Origin: Halocafeteria seosinensis
Taxonomy: Eukaryota > Sar > Bigyra > Bicosoecida
Assembly: GCA_001687465.1 (NCBI GenBank)
Contig: LVLI01000027.1
Coordinates: 1 to 63,681 of the forward strand
Length of the DNA: 63,681 nucleotides
Direction of reading: 5' to 3'
Shown: positions 10,260 through 20,558 of the stretch, one piece after another
How the letters are laid out: each line of letters begins with the position of its first letter
How positions within the stretch are numbered: the first letter of the stretch is position 1
Notes under the pieces: generated by a model
What the model was told of the DNA's origin: nothing
The model's input: only the letters and a program-made list of their open reading frames with translations
Databases searched by the model: none
Made by a program: the position numbers and the translations under genes

Positions 10260-13200
10260 TTATCCTTTTACTGTTCGTTTGGGTCTTTGCGCAGGTAAAG
10301 CAGCATCACGCCGGGCCTGCTGAACAGGCTTGTCTGTGGCAGCGGAGCTACTGGTATTGGAGTGTGTTAGTGCTGAAGTAGAGCTTGGCGTTGGGAATGA
10401 AGATGAGGTTGCCGTCAAGCCGGGTGAGTTAGAAACTGAAGAAAGACTAGTTGTTGTCGGAGTTACCATGCCGCTTTGGGTGCTTGCTCCCGCAGACGTG
10501 GAACTGGAGATGAAGGTGGCTGTTGGTGTAACAAGTTCCATTTGGCTCCACGACGACGAGGCCATAAAACTTATAGAGGTGATGAAACTGCTTGAAGGAG
10601 TCCCCGACCAAGCACTCTTAGTGGATGATGTTGACGACGAAGTTGCGGTTGATGATGACGTCCTCGTGGTTGGCGGGGTAACCGTGACGCTTTGTGTGCT
10701 CTCTCTCGGAGACGTCGAACTGGCTGTGGAGGCAGCCGTTGGAGTAAGAAGCGCCATTTCACTTTGCGAAGACGAGAACGTAGAGCTACTAGACCCTGTG
10801 GAACTACTTGAAGGAGTCGCTGACCTGGCACCGGTAGCAGATGATGTTGGGCTCACGGTTGGTGTGGAAGTCCTTGTTTGGGTCCGCAACGACGAGTGTG
10901 AAGACGGTGGGAAGCTACTTGAGGTACTCTCCTCCGACATTTTACGTGTAGTAGATATCATAGCGATCGGTGAAGGAGATGATGGTATCCACTGAAATCG
11001 CAGAATCGGCAGGTTCCCATCATGGTCGCCATGCCTGATGATACTATTCCCTCCATTCGGAACCCACACATCGTCAGACCATTGCTCTTGGCCTTCATGG
11101 CTATACAGAGTTCCACGAATGACTACTAAGTTATCTGAATTTCCCAGCGCCGAAAGTGCACTACTGCTCCCACCCGCCCCCACCATCGACCCTCCGCTGT
11201 GCACTGAGTAATTCACCTGAATAGTACCACTTGCTGCCGCGTCTATATGTGCTATAATTCCACCGGCCGCCGTACCAGTGACTGCACCTGATGCGTATGT
11301 ATTTGTGATATAAACATCACCTGTAGCGCCTACGCCCGAGCCTCCTGTACCGAATCCTGTAATACCTCCTGCTCCTTGACCACTGATATCTCCTCGTGTG
11401 TAACAATCTACGATATGCACTTCACCCTTTATCATTGCTGTGTTGCGTCCACTTATTCCTCCACTATTGGCAGCAGATATCTCTCCCATACTGTAGCATT
11501 CCTTGATACGCACGAATCCATTGTCCCGACCAGCACCTTGACCCACGATACCACCACTGTGTTGACCAGTAACAATATCTCCTGTGGAATAGGACCGAGT
11601 GATGTACACTTGACCACTTGAGAAACCAGCACCACGTCCACAAATACCGCCGGCAAAATCGCCTTCAGTATTGCCAGTGGAATAACAGTCCGTGATATTG
11701 ACAACCCCATTTATATATCCTGCACTGTTTCCTGCAATACCACCTGCATGTGCACCCAATATCCTCCCTGTCGAATACGAATTTGATATCCTGATTTGCC
11801 CATTATCATGACCGCCTCGGTGGCCACATATGCCACCGCCGCTTGCAGAAACAATGTCTCCTGTTGAGCTACAGGAATCAACGATAAAGAATTCTTGCTG
11901 TTGTTGGACAATAAATCCAGCCGAGATTGCAGTTTCCCCATGCCTAACATCAAGATTCCGAATCACGGGGGATTGGTCAAACGACGCAACACTATGATGT
12001 ATCGTAAACAATCCCTTAAAAGCTGCTACTCCATTCAAATCTATTGCGTTTCCATGCTGTCGACCACCATCAAAGATCTCGTTCCTATTCAACGAAATGT
12101 AGTCCTCGTTCGTATAGTTGGAAGCCCACATCAATATACTACAGTTCATTTCAAACAGACTTTCACGTGGTGTAAAACGAAAGCATGGTTCTTCTTCTTT
12201 TAGAATCGCGGATCGCAAGTCCCTCGCCGCCGCGTCTCCCAAGAGATACCAATAACAAAGTGGTGAAGCAACCGTCATCAGTGACGAAATAGTAGGAATC
12301 CGCTGCGGATAAGTCAAAGCCTTCGTCAATTCGCGATGCTCTTGATGCTTTTGTTTCCCTCTCTTGTTGCCAGGATTCTGCCATAACAGTGTTCGGAAGT
12401 GTGAGACATGGCGCAACAGTGAAGCAACTCGGTATACTACTGTGGTCTGGATCGCTAGCCGCTTCTCATTCCACCAAACATGTAATAGAGCTACCAGGTA
12501 CGATGCAACGACGAGGTTGAAGGCATCAAGAAATGGTCCCGCTTTTGGAAAAATGAAGCAATGGTATCCAAACAGCAGAATAAGGTGCTCTAGGAAATCT
12601 GATTTTTGCTGATTCCGAAACGGGAAGTGCCTTCTTTTTAAGTTTCGCTCGAATACTCGGATAAAATCAGATTTTATACTCTTTTTATGATATGGTGGTA
12701 GGTATTTCAGGATAGCAAACTCGCGAGACGTTCTTTTCCTCCGGTGGTGTGTTTCCGGCTCCCCACACTGAGATGTCCTGCTATCCGCCGGCTCACGTTT
12801 ACTCCGTTGTGATGGCCTATCGGAGGCAATATCGCCAAATTTCGGTTTCCGAAGACTCTGATTTGAGGCAAATTTAAGTATCGATGTCGAAGGAGCATTA
12901 CATCTGAGATTGGGTATGGGTATATCCAAGTCCGCATTGCTGTTGCGTCCTGATTCCTTTCTTGGCAACTCTACGCATGAAACATCTCCTCCGCCCAGCA
13001 CGTTGCTGAAAATACCAATGGAGGTCATTTGATTTGAGAACTTCAGCCCACACCCAAACGTCAAAATTCTATGAACTTACAGTGGAGGATTAAGTCCCGC
13101 CTCCCGTAGGACTTGAAAACGAGATGAAAGGGTGGTATCCGCAGGCGCGTCATCACAGAGGTCATTTGCGCTATACCTTCGATGATTTGGATCCTCCTGA

Positions 13201-13268
13201 CTATAGACCAACGTGGCACAGAGCACGACGTGTGCGATAAGGCAGGGACGTAAAAGATTTACCCTCAT
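10260..13268 (-). CDS. Secreted GLUG-repeat protein with Ser/Thr-rich tail
   Basis: Two exons, 13268-13081 and 13005-10260, encode 977 residues. The 75-nt intron has donor GTAAGT and acceptor TTTTCAG, and phase is kept. Exon 1 encodes a signal peptide ending near LVYS. Exon 2 begins with about 250 basic, partly hydrophobic residues of unknown nature. It continues into a region reading EIFDGGRQHGNAIDLNGV, then seven GLUG-like repeats of the form (A/S)GGI-x-G with CYSTG/SYSTGDI strands between them, as in beta-helix surface proteins. The last 280 or so residues are almost entirely Ser, Thr, Ala and Pro with two imperfect long repeats, probably an O-glycosylated stalk. A related repeat occurs at 1-440. 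A cell-surface or extracellular matrix role is inferred. Confidence 0.75.
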
Positions 13269-13486
13269 GGCTCGGAATCCTTAAAACACAGACTTCCCGT
13301 ACAAGGACTCTATGCCACGCCCCATTGCAAGATAGTACAGTATAATAGAGTACTCTTACCGTAAATTCGCCGAAAAGGAAACTCATGCCACGGATCACTT
13401 CTTACCAAACAGATCTGGCCAATTGGTGTGGTGTGGTGTGGCCCGTTGCAACTATAACGACCGTGGCAGAAAAGATTGACGTGTTT

Positions 13487-13507
13487 AACTTCAACTTGAG
13501 GCGAAAT
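13487..13507 (+). promoter_or_regulatory. Shared promoter motif, copy 1 (AACTTCAACTTGAG core)
   Basis: AACTTCAACTTGAGGCGAAAT lies in the 368-bp divergent intergenic region between the GLUG gene (minus) and the CIR1-like gene (plus), 150 bp before the latter's ATG. A copy with two mismatches sits at 38687-38707, 147 bp before the cyclin ATG, also in a divergent promoter. A regulatory role is inferred from the repeated position. Confidence 0.5.
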
Positions 13508-13636
13508 ACTCGGCTTTTTCATGAAAAATGGCTCATAAATAGCATAATGAAAAGGTTGCTTTGACATTGGGATACGTGAATCAGGAACTAGAGACTTTTC
13601 TGCATCGCAATCGTCCCCCTAAATACTACAGAAACG

Positions 13637-15963
13637 ATGATGCACCATCATTATTTGATGCTAAAGCCTTGGCACCCCACCAACAAAAACAATCAGCGAA
13701 GGCTTTATGAGGCTGAAGCACAGTATAATGAGCGCAAGAAGAACGAACAAGAGGCTAGAGCGGAACTAGACCGCAATTTGTCCATGCGGGAGCAGCAGGA
13801 GATGCTGGAATCAGGCTCACACGCCGGACTAGGCAGTGGAAGTGGGGATAAAATACCTGCCAAGGGGAGAGAAGCTCTTCGTTTCATGTATGCAGCGCCT
13901 CCTGGCATGAAACAGGAACAAAAACAAGAAGGGCAAGGTCTATCGAGTGGGTCTATGCCTGGGCTAGGCTATGGAAGCAACGGACCGGGCGCAGGAGAAG
14001 AAATGGATGAGGATGAAGACCCTGTGGTGAAAGCATTCAAGGCAAAATTCGAAGCAGCTCGACAAAATAATGACGATACACAAGCTACTCAGGTGACGAC
14101 GCAACATGAGCCGAATGAGGGACAGAGTGAAAATGGACAACGGGATGCGGTCGACAGAACTGAGCTGCAGAAGGAGGAGGAGCAACGCGAGCAACAAAAC
14201 TCTCGACATGATAGTGACGATGATAGTAGTGACGAAGCACCGCAGCAACAACAGAAAGATGATGTCCAATCTGGAGAGCAGGATGGTGGTCCAACATCGA
14301 AGGAGAAGAGGAGAAGCTCCTCCAAGAAGAAGAAAAGCAGTAAGAAACATCACAAGGAGCGAAACAGAAGCAGTAACAAGAAGAAGCGCCACAAGAACAA
14401 GCGAAGTAGACGTCACGACAGCAGCAGCGATAGCAGTAGTGACAGTGGCTCAGAGACGAAAAAAGACAGTAAGAGAAAACACCGGAGTAAACGAGATGGT
14501 AAATTGAGCGGTTCCACTAACCCGGTAAAGACAAGCGGTACCGCGAGTAAAGAGGAGGAAGACTTAAGTGAGTATTCGTCAGTCATCCCAACGGCATTAT
14601 CAACCGGCACAGCCATCATGGGAAGGATGGATCCGCGCGAAGATCGAGAGAAAAAGGATGGAGAAAAGAATGAGAAGTCAGACGATAAGAAGAAGAAGAG
14701 GCACAAGCATAGCTCCGAACTCGAACGCGTTGCTGGCCGAAAGGCTCAAGATGAGATCACAACGCAAGATATTTACGAACGATTTCCTTGGCTGAAGAAT
14801 GCCCCCGTGGAAGCTGGTGACACGGATAACAAGAATGTGAGTTTTGATGACCAGCATTTATTGAATCGGGCCGAGCTGACCTTCTCGTATTCCTATGCAG
14901 CTCGCTTTTCGTCCCATGGGGATGTCTATCCGCAACGTACGGTGCATCCGTTGTGGTCAATGGGGACATCAAACAGGTGACAGAGAGTGCCCAATGAGAG
15001 ATACTAATCCAAACGGTAAGGGTCTTGTGTTCTGGACAAGTAGTTCTAACTGTTTCACTCATCCTGTGAGCTCGTGTCTTGCCAGATGCGGATCGCTTGC
15101 GGAAGGAAGACCCCCTTAGCTACACACAATCGGGTGGAAGGAGAGACTTCGAGCTTGATGAAGTAACTGCAGGCGCTTTGGGAATAAGATATTCAGGAAA
15201 CGATGAAGACCAGGACCTTGTCCATTCAGACGACGAAGACTATGCCGCTGCTGTAGCTTCGTCTGAAGGACGTTCGGTGAAAGAAGCAGTTGCTGAAGCG
15301 AAGCGAAAGCGTGAAGAACGAAAGAAACGTGCATCGTCTAGCAAGATGCAAAATCGTGCCCAAGAACTTGGATACGGCCCTTCGGACGGGACTCAGTGGA
15401 CTAACTCGGAGGATCCAGAAAAGCATTTTCTCGACTCGTTGTCTCTCAGTCATAAAAAACAACTTTTGCAACATTTGATGAGTGAAGACACGGAAGAAAA
15501 CACTGAAGACTCAAAAATTCTTGAGCTATTGAAAGCAGATATCGGCGATAGTAGCCGCAAGACCGAGGCCGCAACATCTACTTCTACTAGTCCCAGACGG
15601 CGAAAACGCGATACTCGCTCTGCTTCTGTATCTCAGTCCCCCGACAGGAGGCGTCGTCACGACTCGCGCTCTGTATCGCCGCAGCGAGAATCAAAAGGTT
15701 ATCGAAAGCGTTCTCGTGAGAGCCGAGACATGGATGGATCGCGCAGGGATAAACGTAACACTTCTCGTTCGCGATCTTGTTCACCTCGCCGGGAGCACAG
15801 GTCGAGCCGAAGAAGATCCAAGCATCGACGGGAAACTGACAGGGAGTCGGGTGATCGCAGGAACAGGAGGGATATTGGAGACCGGAAGAGTAGACGCAGC
15901 CGCAGTGCCTCCCGCGATAGGCGTAAACGAAGTAGCTGGGATCGCCGCGGGCAAAGAGACTAA
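13637..15963 (+). CDS. CIR1: CIR1-like corepressor / spliceosome-associated protein
   Basis: Three exons, 13637-14836, 14901-15015 and 15086-15963, encode 730 residues; the introns are 64 and 70 nt. The order matches CBF1-interacting corepressor CIR1. The N-terminal Cir_N motif reads KPWHPTNKNNQRRLYEAEAQ, followed by RFMYAAPPGM. A long acidic/Lys-Ser-rich linker comes next, then FPWLKNAP. The zinc knuckle CIRCGQWGHQTGDREC sits alone in exon 2. Then come DPEKHFLDSLSLSHKKQLLQ and an Arg-Ser-rich tail. CIR1 links transcriptional repression to splicing and associates with the spliceosome; a nuclear role is inferred. The linker and RS tail make it far longer than the human protein of about 450 residues. 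The exact start is less certain because two ATGs lie together and an upstream exon is possible. Confidence 0.9.
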
Positions 15964-15995
15964 CTGATCTCGAGGTGAGATAGAATTTTATCTAT

Positions 15996-17609
15996 TTACT
16001 TCTTAAGTATCCTTGTGAGTGCGCCAAAAGCAGAATTAACACAGTCAGCTACGCCAACACCATCATAGCTATTACCTGCAAGATATAGACGTGGTAGCTT
16101 CACTTCTACCTCCTCTCTAATTGAACGCAACCTTCGTTGATGACCCAGGTTATACTGAGGGATAGCATGTCTGGCAATGTTCACTTGAAGAACATCTGGA
16201 TCGATTTCAATGTTCATGTGTTCCCGCGTGGCAAGAATAGCTAGTAACTCTATCTCGTCCTCGCTCATGTGCTCAACATCTGAAAACCGTGATCCCCCAA
16301 TCATTGCCGTAACACGCGTGCCGTGTTTCTCGGGAATGTATTCTGCATCGGGAGCGCCCTCATTTCCCTGTGACGGGAACACACAACTATCCCAGGTCAT
16401 TCCAAGAACACCAGGTATAACATCACTGGGGTTTGGACTTTCGGGGATGTCTTCAGCACCTCCCGTTTCCCATTGGCTTGTGGGCACTAGGTAGCCGAAT
16501 CCCCGTTTTCCTTGCAATACGTCACCTTGCGCCGGTTCCCACCCTATGTTTACAGAAGCCACCGAAGAGCTGGCAATATTAGACAAGCTCTCTTTGCTTG
16601 ATGCCAACGACTCGGGAAGCAACTTGGATAGCGATTGTGCTGGAATACACGAAATCACATCATCGGCTTCTATAGTGTACGATTCAGGTGGCTCGTGTTT
16701 AGAAGCACCTTTTCGTTTCACATTCAGAGTAATTGTATCTTGATTCGTCTGTTGAATGGACGTGCACTCGGTGCTAGTTTGTACGGCAACATTTTCGTCG
16801 GTCGAAAGAAGTTCCACAGCTCGATTGGCTAACTGAGATACCCCATGCCGAAAGGAGATGGACCCATGATTCGTCAGCTCCTCAATTTTCTTATCCTGGA
16901 TTTGCAGCATTTCCTCTGTACCATTAGCCGTGTTCGAAATGGACTGGGACTTGCCAAACAACATTGCTTTCATTAACGACCCGTATTCCCTCTCCATGTG
17001 GTACAAGGACGGAAACACGCTTTTGATGCTGAGTTTGGCACTATCGCCCGCGTACACGCCGCTGATCATGGGGTTGACCATTCGATCTGCGATATCATCC
17101 CCGAGTCGACGCCGGAAGAAGGAGTCCACGGATTCATCGTAAAGGTCCTCTTCCTCCTCCGAGTTGAATTGGGGGCCGCGAGCGGTGGCTTCCCGGACAA
17201 ACGACCTCAGCTTGCCTCGGATGAGGCTCCATTTCATGAGTTCCACCGGTGTTTCCGGGACTTTATTCAAGTGCCCATTATAGTAGATGTACCTCCGCTG
17301 CGATGCCGCTGGACTGGAAGGCAAAATGTCATCGTAATCGAGCTCTAGAAGCTCAATGAGCTTCAAAAGAGGTCTCTGATTGGCTCCTCGCGGGCGTATA
17401 CTGCGACATCCTTTCTCAAACAGGAAGCTATGCCGTTCCGACGACAGTGTATGGCTCTGCAGCCACCCGCCGCACGTAGGGGAAGCTTCGAGTAAAGTGA
17501 CACGGGGAGAGGAATCCAAAATGGGCAGACGGCGCAAGCCCACCGCTGACGTCAATCCCGTTATGCCTCCTCCCAACACCACCACATGACGATGGCATGA
17601 AGATGTCAT
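15996..17609 (-). CDS. PPOX: Protoporphyrinogen oxidase (HemY/PPOX type)
   Basis: A single-exon gene of 537 codons. The enzyme oxidises protoporphyrinogen IX to protoporphyrin IX with FAD, the penultimate step of haem synthesis. The N-terminus carries the FAD dinucleotide motif VVVLGGGITGL followed by LLEASPTCGGW. Further family landmarks are FEKGCRSIRP, VNPMISGVYAGD, SIKSVFPSLY, VISCIPA, NIGWEP, IPQYNLGH and the C-terminal LYLAGNSYDGVGVADCV. The overall pattern resembles animal/fungal mitochondrial PPOX. I see no obvious plastid transit peptide; the protein begins almost directly at the FAD motif, as the animal enzyme does. It is intronless. Its stop lies only 32 nt from the stop of the convergent CIR1-like gene. 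Confidence 0.95.
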   Translation of the reverse strand: MTSSCHRHVVVLGGGITGLTSAVGLRRLPILDSSPRVTLLEASPTCGGWLQSHTLSSERHSFLFEKGCRSIRPRGANQRPLLKLIELLELDYDDILPSSPAASQRRYIYYNGHLNKVPETPVELMKWSLIRGKLRSFVREATARGPQFNSEEEEDLYDESVDSFFRRRLGDDIADRMVNPMISGVYAGDSAKLSIKSVFPSLYHMEREYGSLMKAMLFGKSQSISNTANGTEEMLQIQDKKIEELTNHGSISFRHGVSQLANRAVELLSTDENVAVQTSTECTSIQQTNQDTITLNVKRKGASKHEPPESYTIEADDVISCIPAQSLSKLLPESLASSKESLSNIASSSVASVNIGWEPAQGDVLQGKRGFGYLVPTSQWETGGAEDIPESPNPSDVIPGVLGMTWDSCVFPSQGNEGAPDAEYIPEKHGTRVTAMIGGSRFSDVEHMSEDEIELLAILATREHMNIEIDPDVLQVNIARHAIPQYNLGHQRRLRSIREEVEVKLPRLYLAGNSYDGVGVADCVNSAFGALTRILKK

Positions 17610-18292
17610 ACTCTCTTTTTTTTTCTACTGGTTTTACATTGTTGTGGTACAAACAAAACCAGGTAAGCACGGACTTTTAATTTTTCGCTTCCCACCCACC
17701 ACCCACCGGAAACGGATTTTCTGTAGGATTCCTCGGAAAAAAGACAAAATGTGGTGCAATGACAATGGGGGTCGGATCTCGTGCCACAATTCAGTGTGTG
17801 TGACGGATAAAACGTAGGGAGCCATTGGTTGCCCTCGACTTGGGGAGGAGAACGAACCTAAACAATTCTTATCCGCAGTTCGGTACACTCAAAGCAACTA
17901 GGAACCAATCTGCATACGTCAATCCCTCTCTCACTTCAGGTTGGGGTGGGCTGGAAGAGCTCCTTCCCCAGTGGGACAGGATGTAATTTGTGAGGCATCA
18001 CTACAGTTGAGTCCTCGTCGCCTCAGCACCATATCATATACATACAGTGGTAGATGTAGCCCCACGAATCGAACGGTCCAGGATACAGTTGGGACTCAAC
18101 TTGGGAGTCATCATTCGACGACGCTAGCACTGGCATGGGTACACAGTGTGTCATCTCAATACAGACGAAAACCGAAGTCGAATGTGCTACATGTATACTG
18201 ACGCTGTTCGCTCTATCCACAGTGTATGGGTGCCGTTGATATATTTGTGGCATCGGGCGCTGGTTTTTGGTTTACTGTTTGAAATACCACAC

Positions 18293-18420
18293 GTGACAGA
18301 TAGTCCACTGGCCGGGGAATTGACCGCATCCTCTTAACGAGGAGCGGTATGCGCCCGTGTTAAGCAGCGACGGGCTCGCTGTTCATGCAGCTTTGCTGAC
18401 ATGCGCCGTGAAGGAACACA
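18293..18420 (+). repeat. 128-bp dispersed repeat, copy 1
   Basis: This segment runs from GTGACAGA to GGAACACA and matches 34001-34127 at roughly 90% with one 1-bp gap. The flanks are unrelated. A central 50-bp block including CTTAACGAGGAGCGGTATGC is identical in both copies. No coding frame or tRNA-like box is evident. Confidence 0.85.
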
Positions 18421-19124
18421 ACGTTTGAAATGGGCGGATGGATTGATATTAATGCTACACTTGCGTTGTACAAGGACGGGGCCTGGATTGCTGCTTCGGT
18501 CGTCAGAAAACTACATGCATATCGATACTGGTGTACATCATTGTATTTGCGTACACTGTCCGCTGCAAATGTGCGTCGGCGCACTCAACCTGATTTTGAT
18601 GTTTCAACGGGTGGATGATCTTGGTGTTACACATCGAACGAAAACGGCCGCATTGAGAGGAAGATGGTCGGTGTTATGGAGATTGGAGAAGAACCCTTGA
18701 ATGTCCCAACGTAGCTGTCATATCCTCAGACTGTCGTATCCTTACTCTCGGCTGACTGGAGAAGACTCGATATCCCTTAGGTGATCTGTACACTCGTCCG
18801 TAGTTCAGGCTTATGCCTTCCTGTTCTCAATCGAGAACGGCTTGACAGTTTATCCGGCCGAAACAAAGCCAGTAACTCATGAGTGGTTGACGCGCTTGCA
18901 CGTTGAACAGCATCCTCCTACTCGACGAAGACAGGAACGAAACTTTGGCAGCGCTGTCACAACGACTTGAGAAGTCCTTTGGAGACGGATCCGAGCACGA
19001 GCAAGGATGGCATTTTGAATCATTTCGTGAGGCTTATTGTAGTGTTCTTGACTTGACAGCGAGGACCATCTACTCCTACCCCATGCGATAAAGTTCCGAT
19101 TCTTTCATTCTCTTGTCCGATCCC

Positions 19125-19445
19125 TTATTCGAACACAACAAGTGTACTGTATCGTAAAAACACTCGAAGTATATCCGTGGCTTGTTTACTGGAAGACTCT
19201 TTCTGTCCATCATCGGGCATTACCAATGCTTCCGCAATGGACAGAATCCATTTTGCTATGTCCATTCCCAAGTGTCCGTAGAGCTTAGAGTCATCAACGA
19301 GTTTTGCCCACTCATGCAAAGGCCACTCATGGATTGTACGAAAGTTAGGTACGTCGCGCCCGTGATAGTATTGACATCTCTGCTGCATAATGATACCCAC
19401 GTACCGTCCAAAATAGTTCGATCTGGGCCTTTTTGGCTGCTTCAT
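19125..19445 (-). CDS. Small hypothetical ORF
   Basis: An ATG-started frame of 106 codons in an otherwise gene-free stretch. The composition is protein-like, with mixed charged and hydrophobic residues and a possible amphipathic helix around KWILSIAEALVM. I do not recognise it, and there is no splice or neighbour support. It may be chance. Confidence 0.2.
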   Translation of the reverse strand: MKQPKRPRSNYFGRYVGIIMQQRCQYYHGRDVPNFRTIHEWPLHEWAKLVDDSKLYGHLGMDIAKWILSIAEALVMPDDGQKESSSKQATDILRVFLRYSTLVVFE

Positions 19446-20558
19446 TTAAGAAAATCAACAAGGATAAATCTCCCATTGTGAAAGGAGCTAGAATAGAGAG
19501 TAACGAATACGAAGAAGACTTTTATTGCTTCCGCACGAATCAGAGCACCTTCGATTACGAATAGTTCCTCAATACTTTACTGTAACCGTTTCCGAGCTCG
19601 AAGTTACTTTATGCCAAGCTTCAGTTTAGAAGATCACATTTAGCAGAACAACGTTGGGTGTTATCAGTCAACTTCTCACCCACTTTGTAGTAACGCTTCA
19701 TTTTGCACCTACCCATTGCCAGAATCGTATCCCCAGCTACTTGCTCAAACTGTTGTACAGTGTAGTCGTGACATAAATGCTGAGAAGACAGCGAACAACA
19801 GGATATCTAGATATACAACACTGCCCAAGGCCTAGCGTAGGGGGTACATGTAGACTACATAGACTTCTTCCGATAGGAACAGTACACAACTATTTACGGC
19901 TACTTTGAATGTTAATTTGAATTTGCGCCCTTAGTAGATCTAACCATGCAACACTGACTACCTAAGAACTCGAACTATCTGCTCCTCTCTTCTAGTCTCC
20001 TTCCGAGGTCCAGCATACTCTTTCTTCGGTTCGGTACGGAGTGGTACTACCGGTAAGCTTAGAATGATAACGGTCTCGTGGATCATCCTCATTTCAATTA
20101 CTCGGATACATCCTGATTTTTATTGCCATGGATTCCACTTGCACCGGGTCCAAAACGCGGTTACCCGGGTGTTGGATGAGATTGTTTCAGGTGCTTATGA
20201 TGACTGAAAATATAGTACGACTACCCGAGGGGACGGCCGTAAGAGTAGTAAAAAGGGCAGCACGCGGAAAAGACGTCAAAGGAGTCGTTTGAAAGGACAG
20301 CAGAGTCTAGATCGAGTTCTTAATCTGGTCATCTGAAAACATGATGTCTGGATGTTCGCGTATGCGCAGTCAACGGGTTTCCTGTAGCGGTCGAGGGAAG
20401 ACTCTCCATATAATCCTTTGTAGCATTTGAGCTATGTCCATGGACATTATTGCTGCAACTTTGTACCGCTATACGTTTCACATTCCTAATTGAATCAGAG
20501 TTGCTGGTATAGCAGTAAGAAGAGAGCGGAATACCGTATCTTCCGTTTATTTCTCTGC

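Larger units (their letters stand above)
17610..20558. other. Largely non-coding 3-kb stretch
   Basis: No recognised gene. It holds one copy of a 128-bp dispersed repeat (18293-18420) and a few short open frames. The minus-strand frame at 19125-19445 starts with ATG and encodes 106 plausible but unrecognised residues (AKLVDDSKLYGHLGMDIAKW). It could be a small gene or an exon, but nothing else supports it. Confidence 0.4.

Noticed and set aside
10330..10995. A 221-codon plus-strand frame rich in Val, Glu and Leu
   Set aside because: It is the mirror of the Ser/Thr-rich repeats of the GLUG gene on the other strand; low-complexity coding DNA often leaves the antisense frame open.
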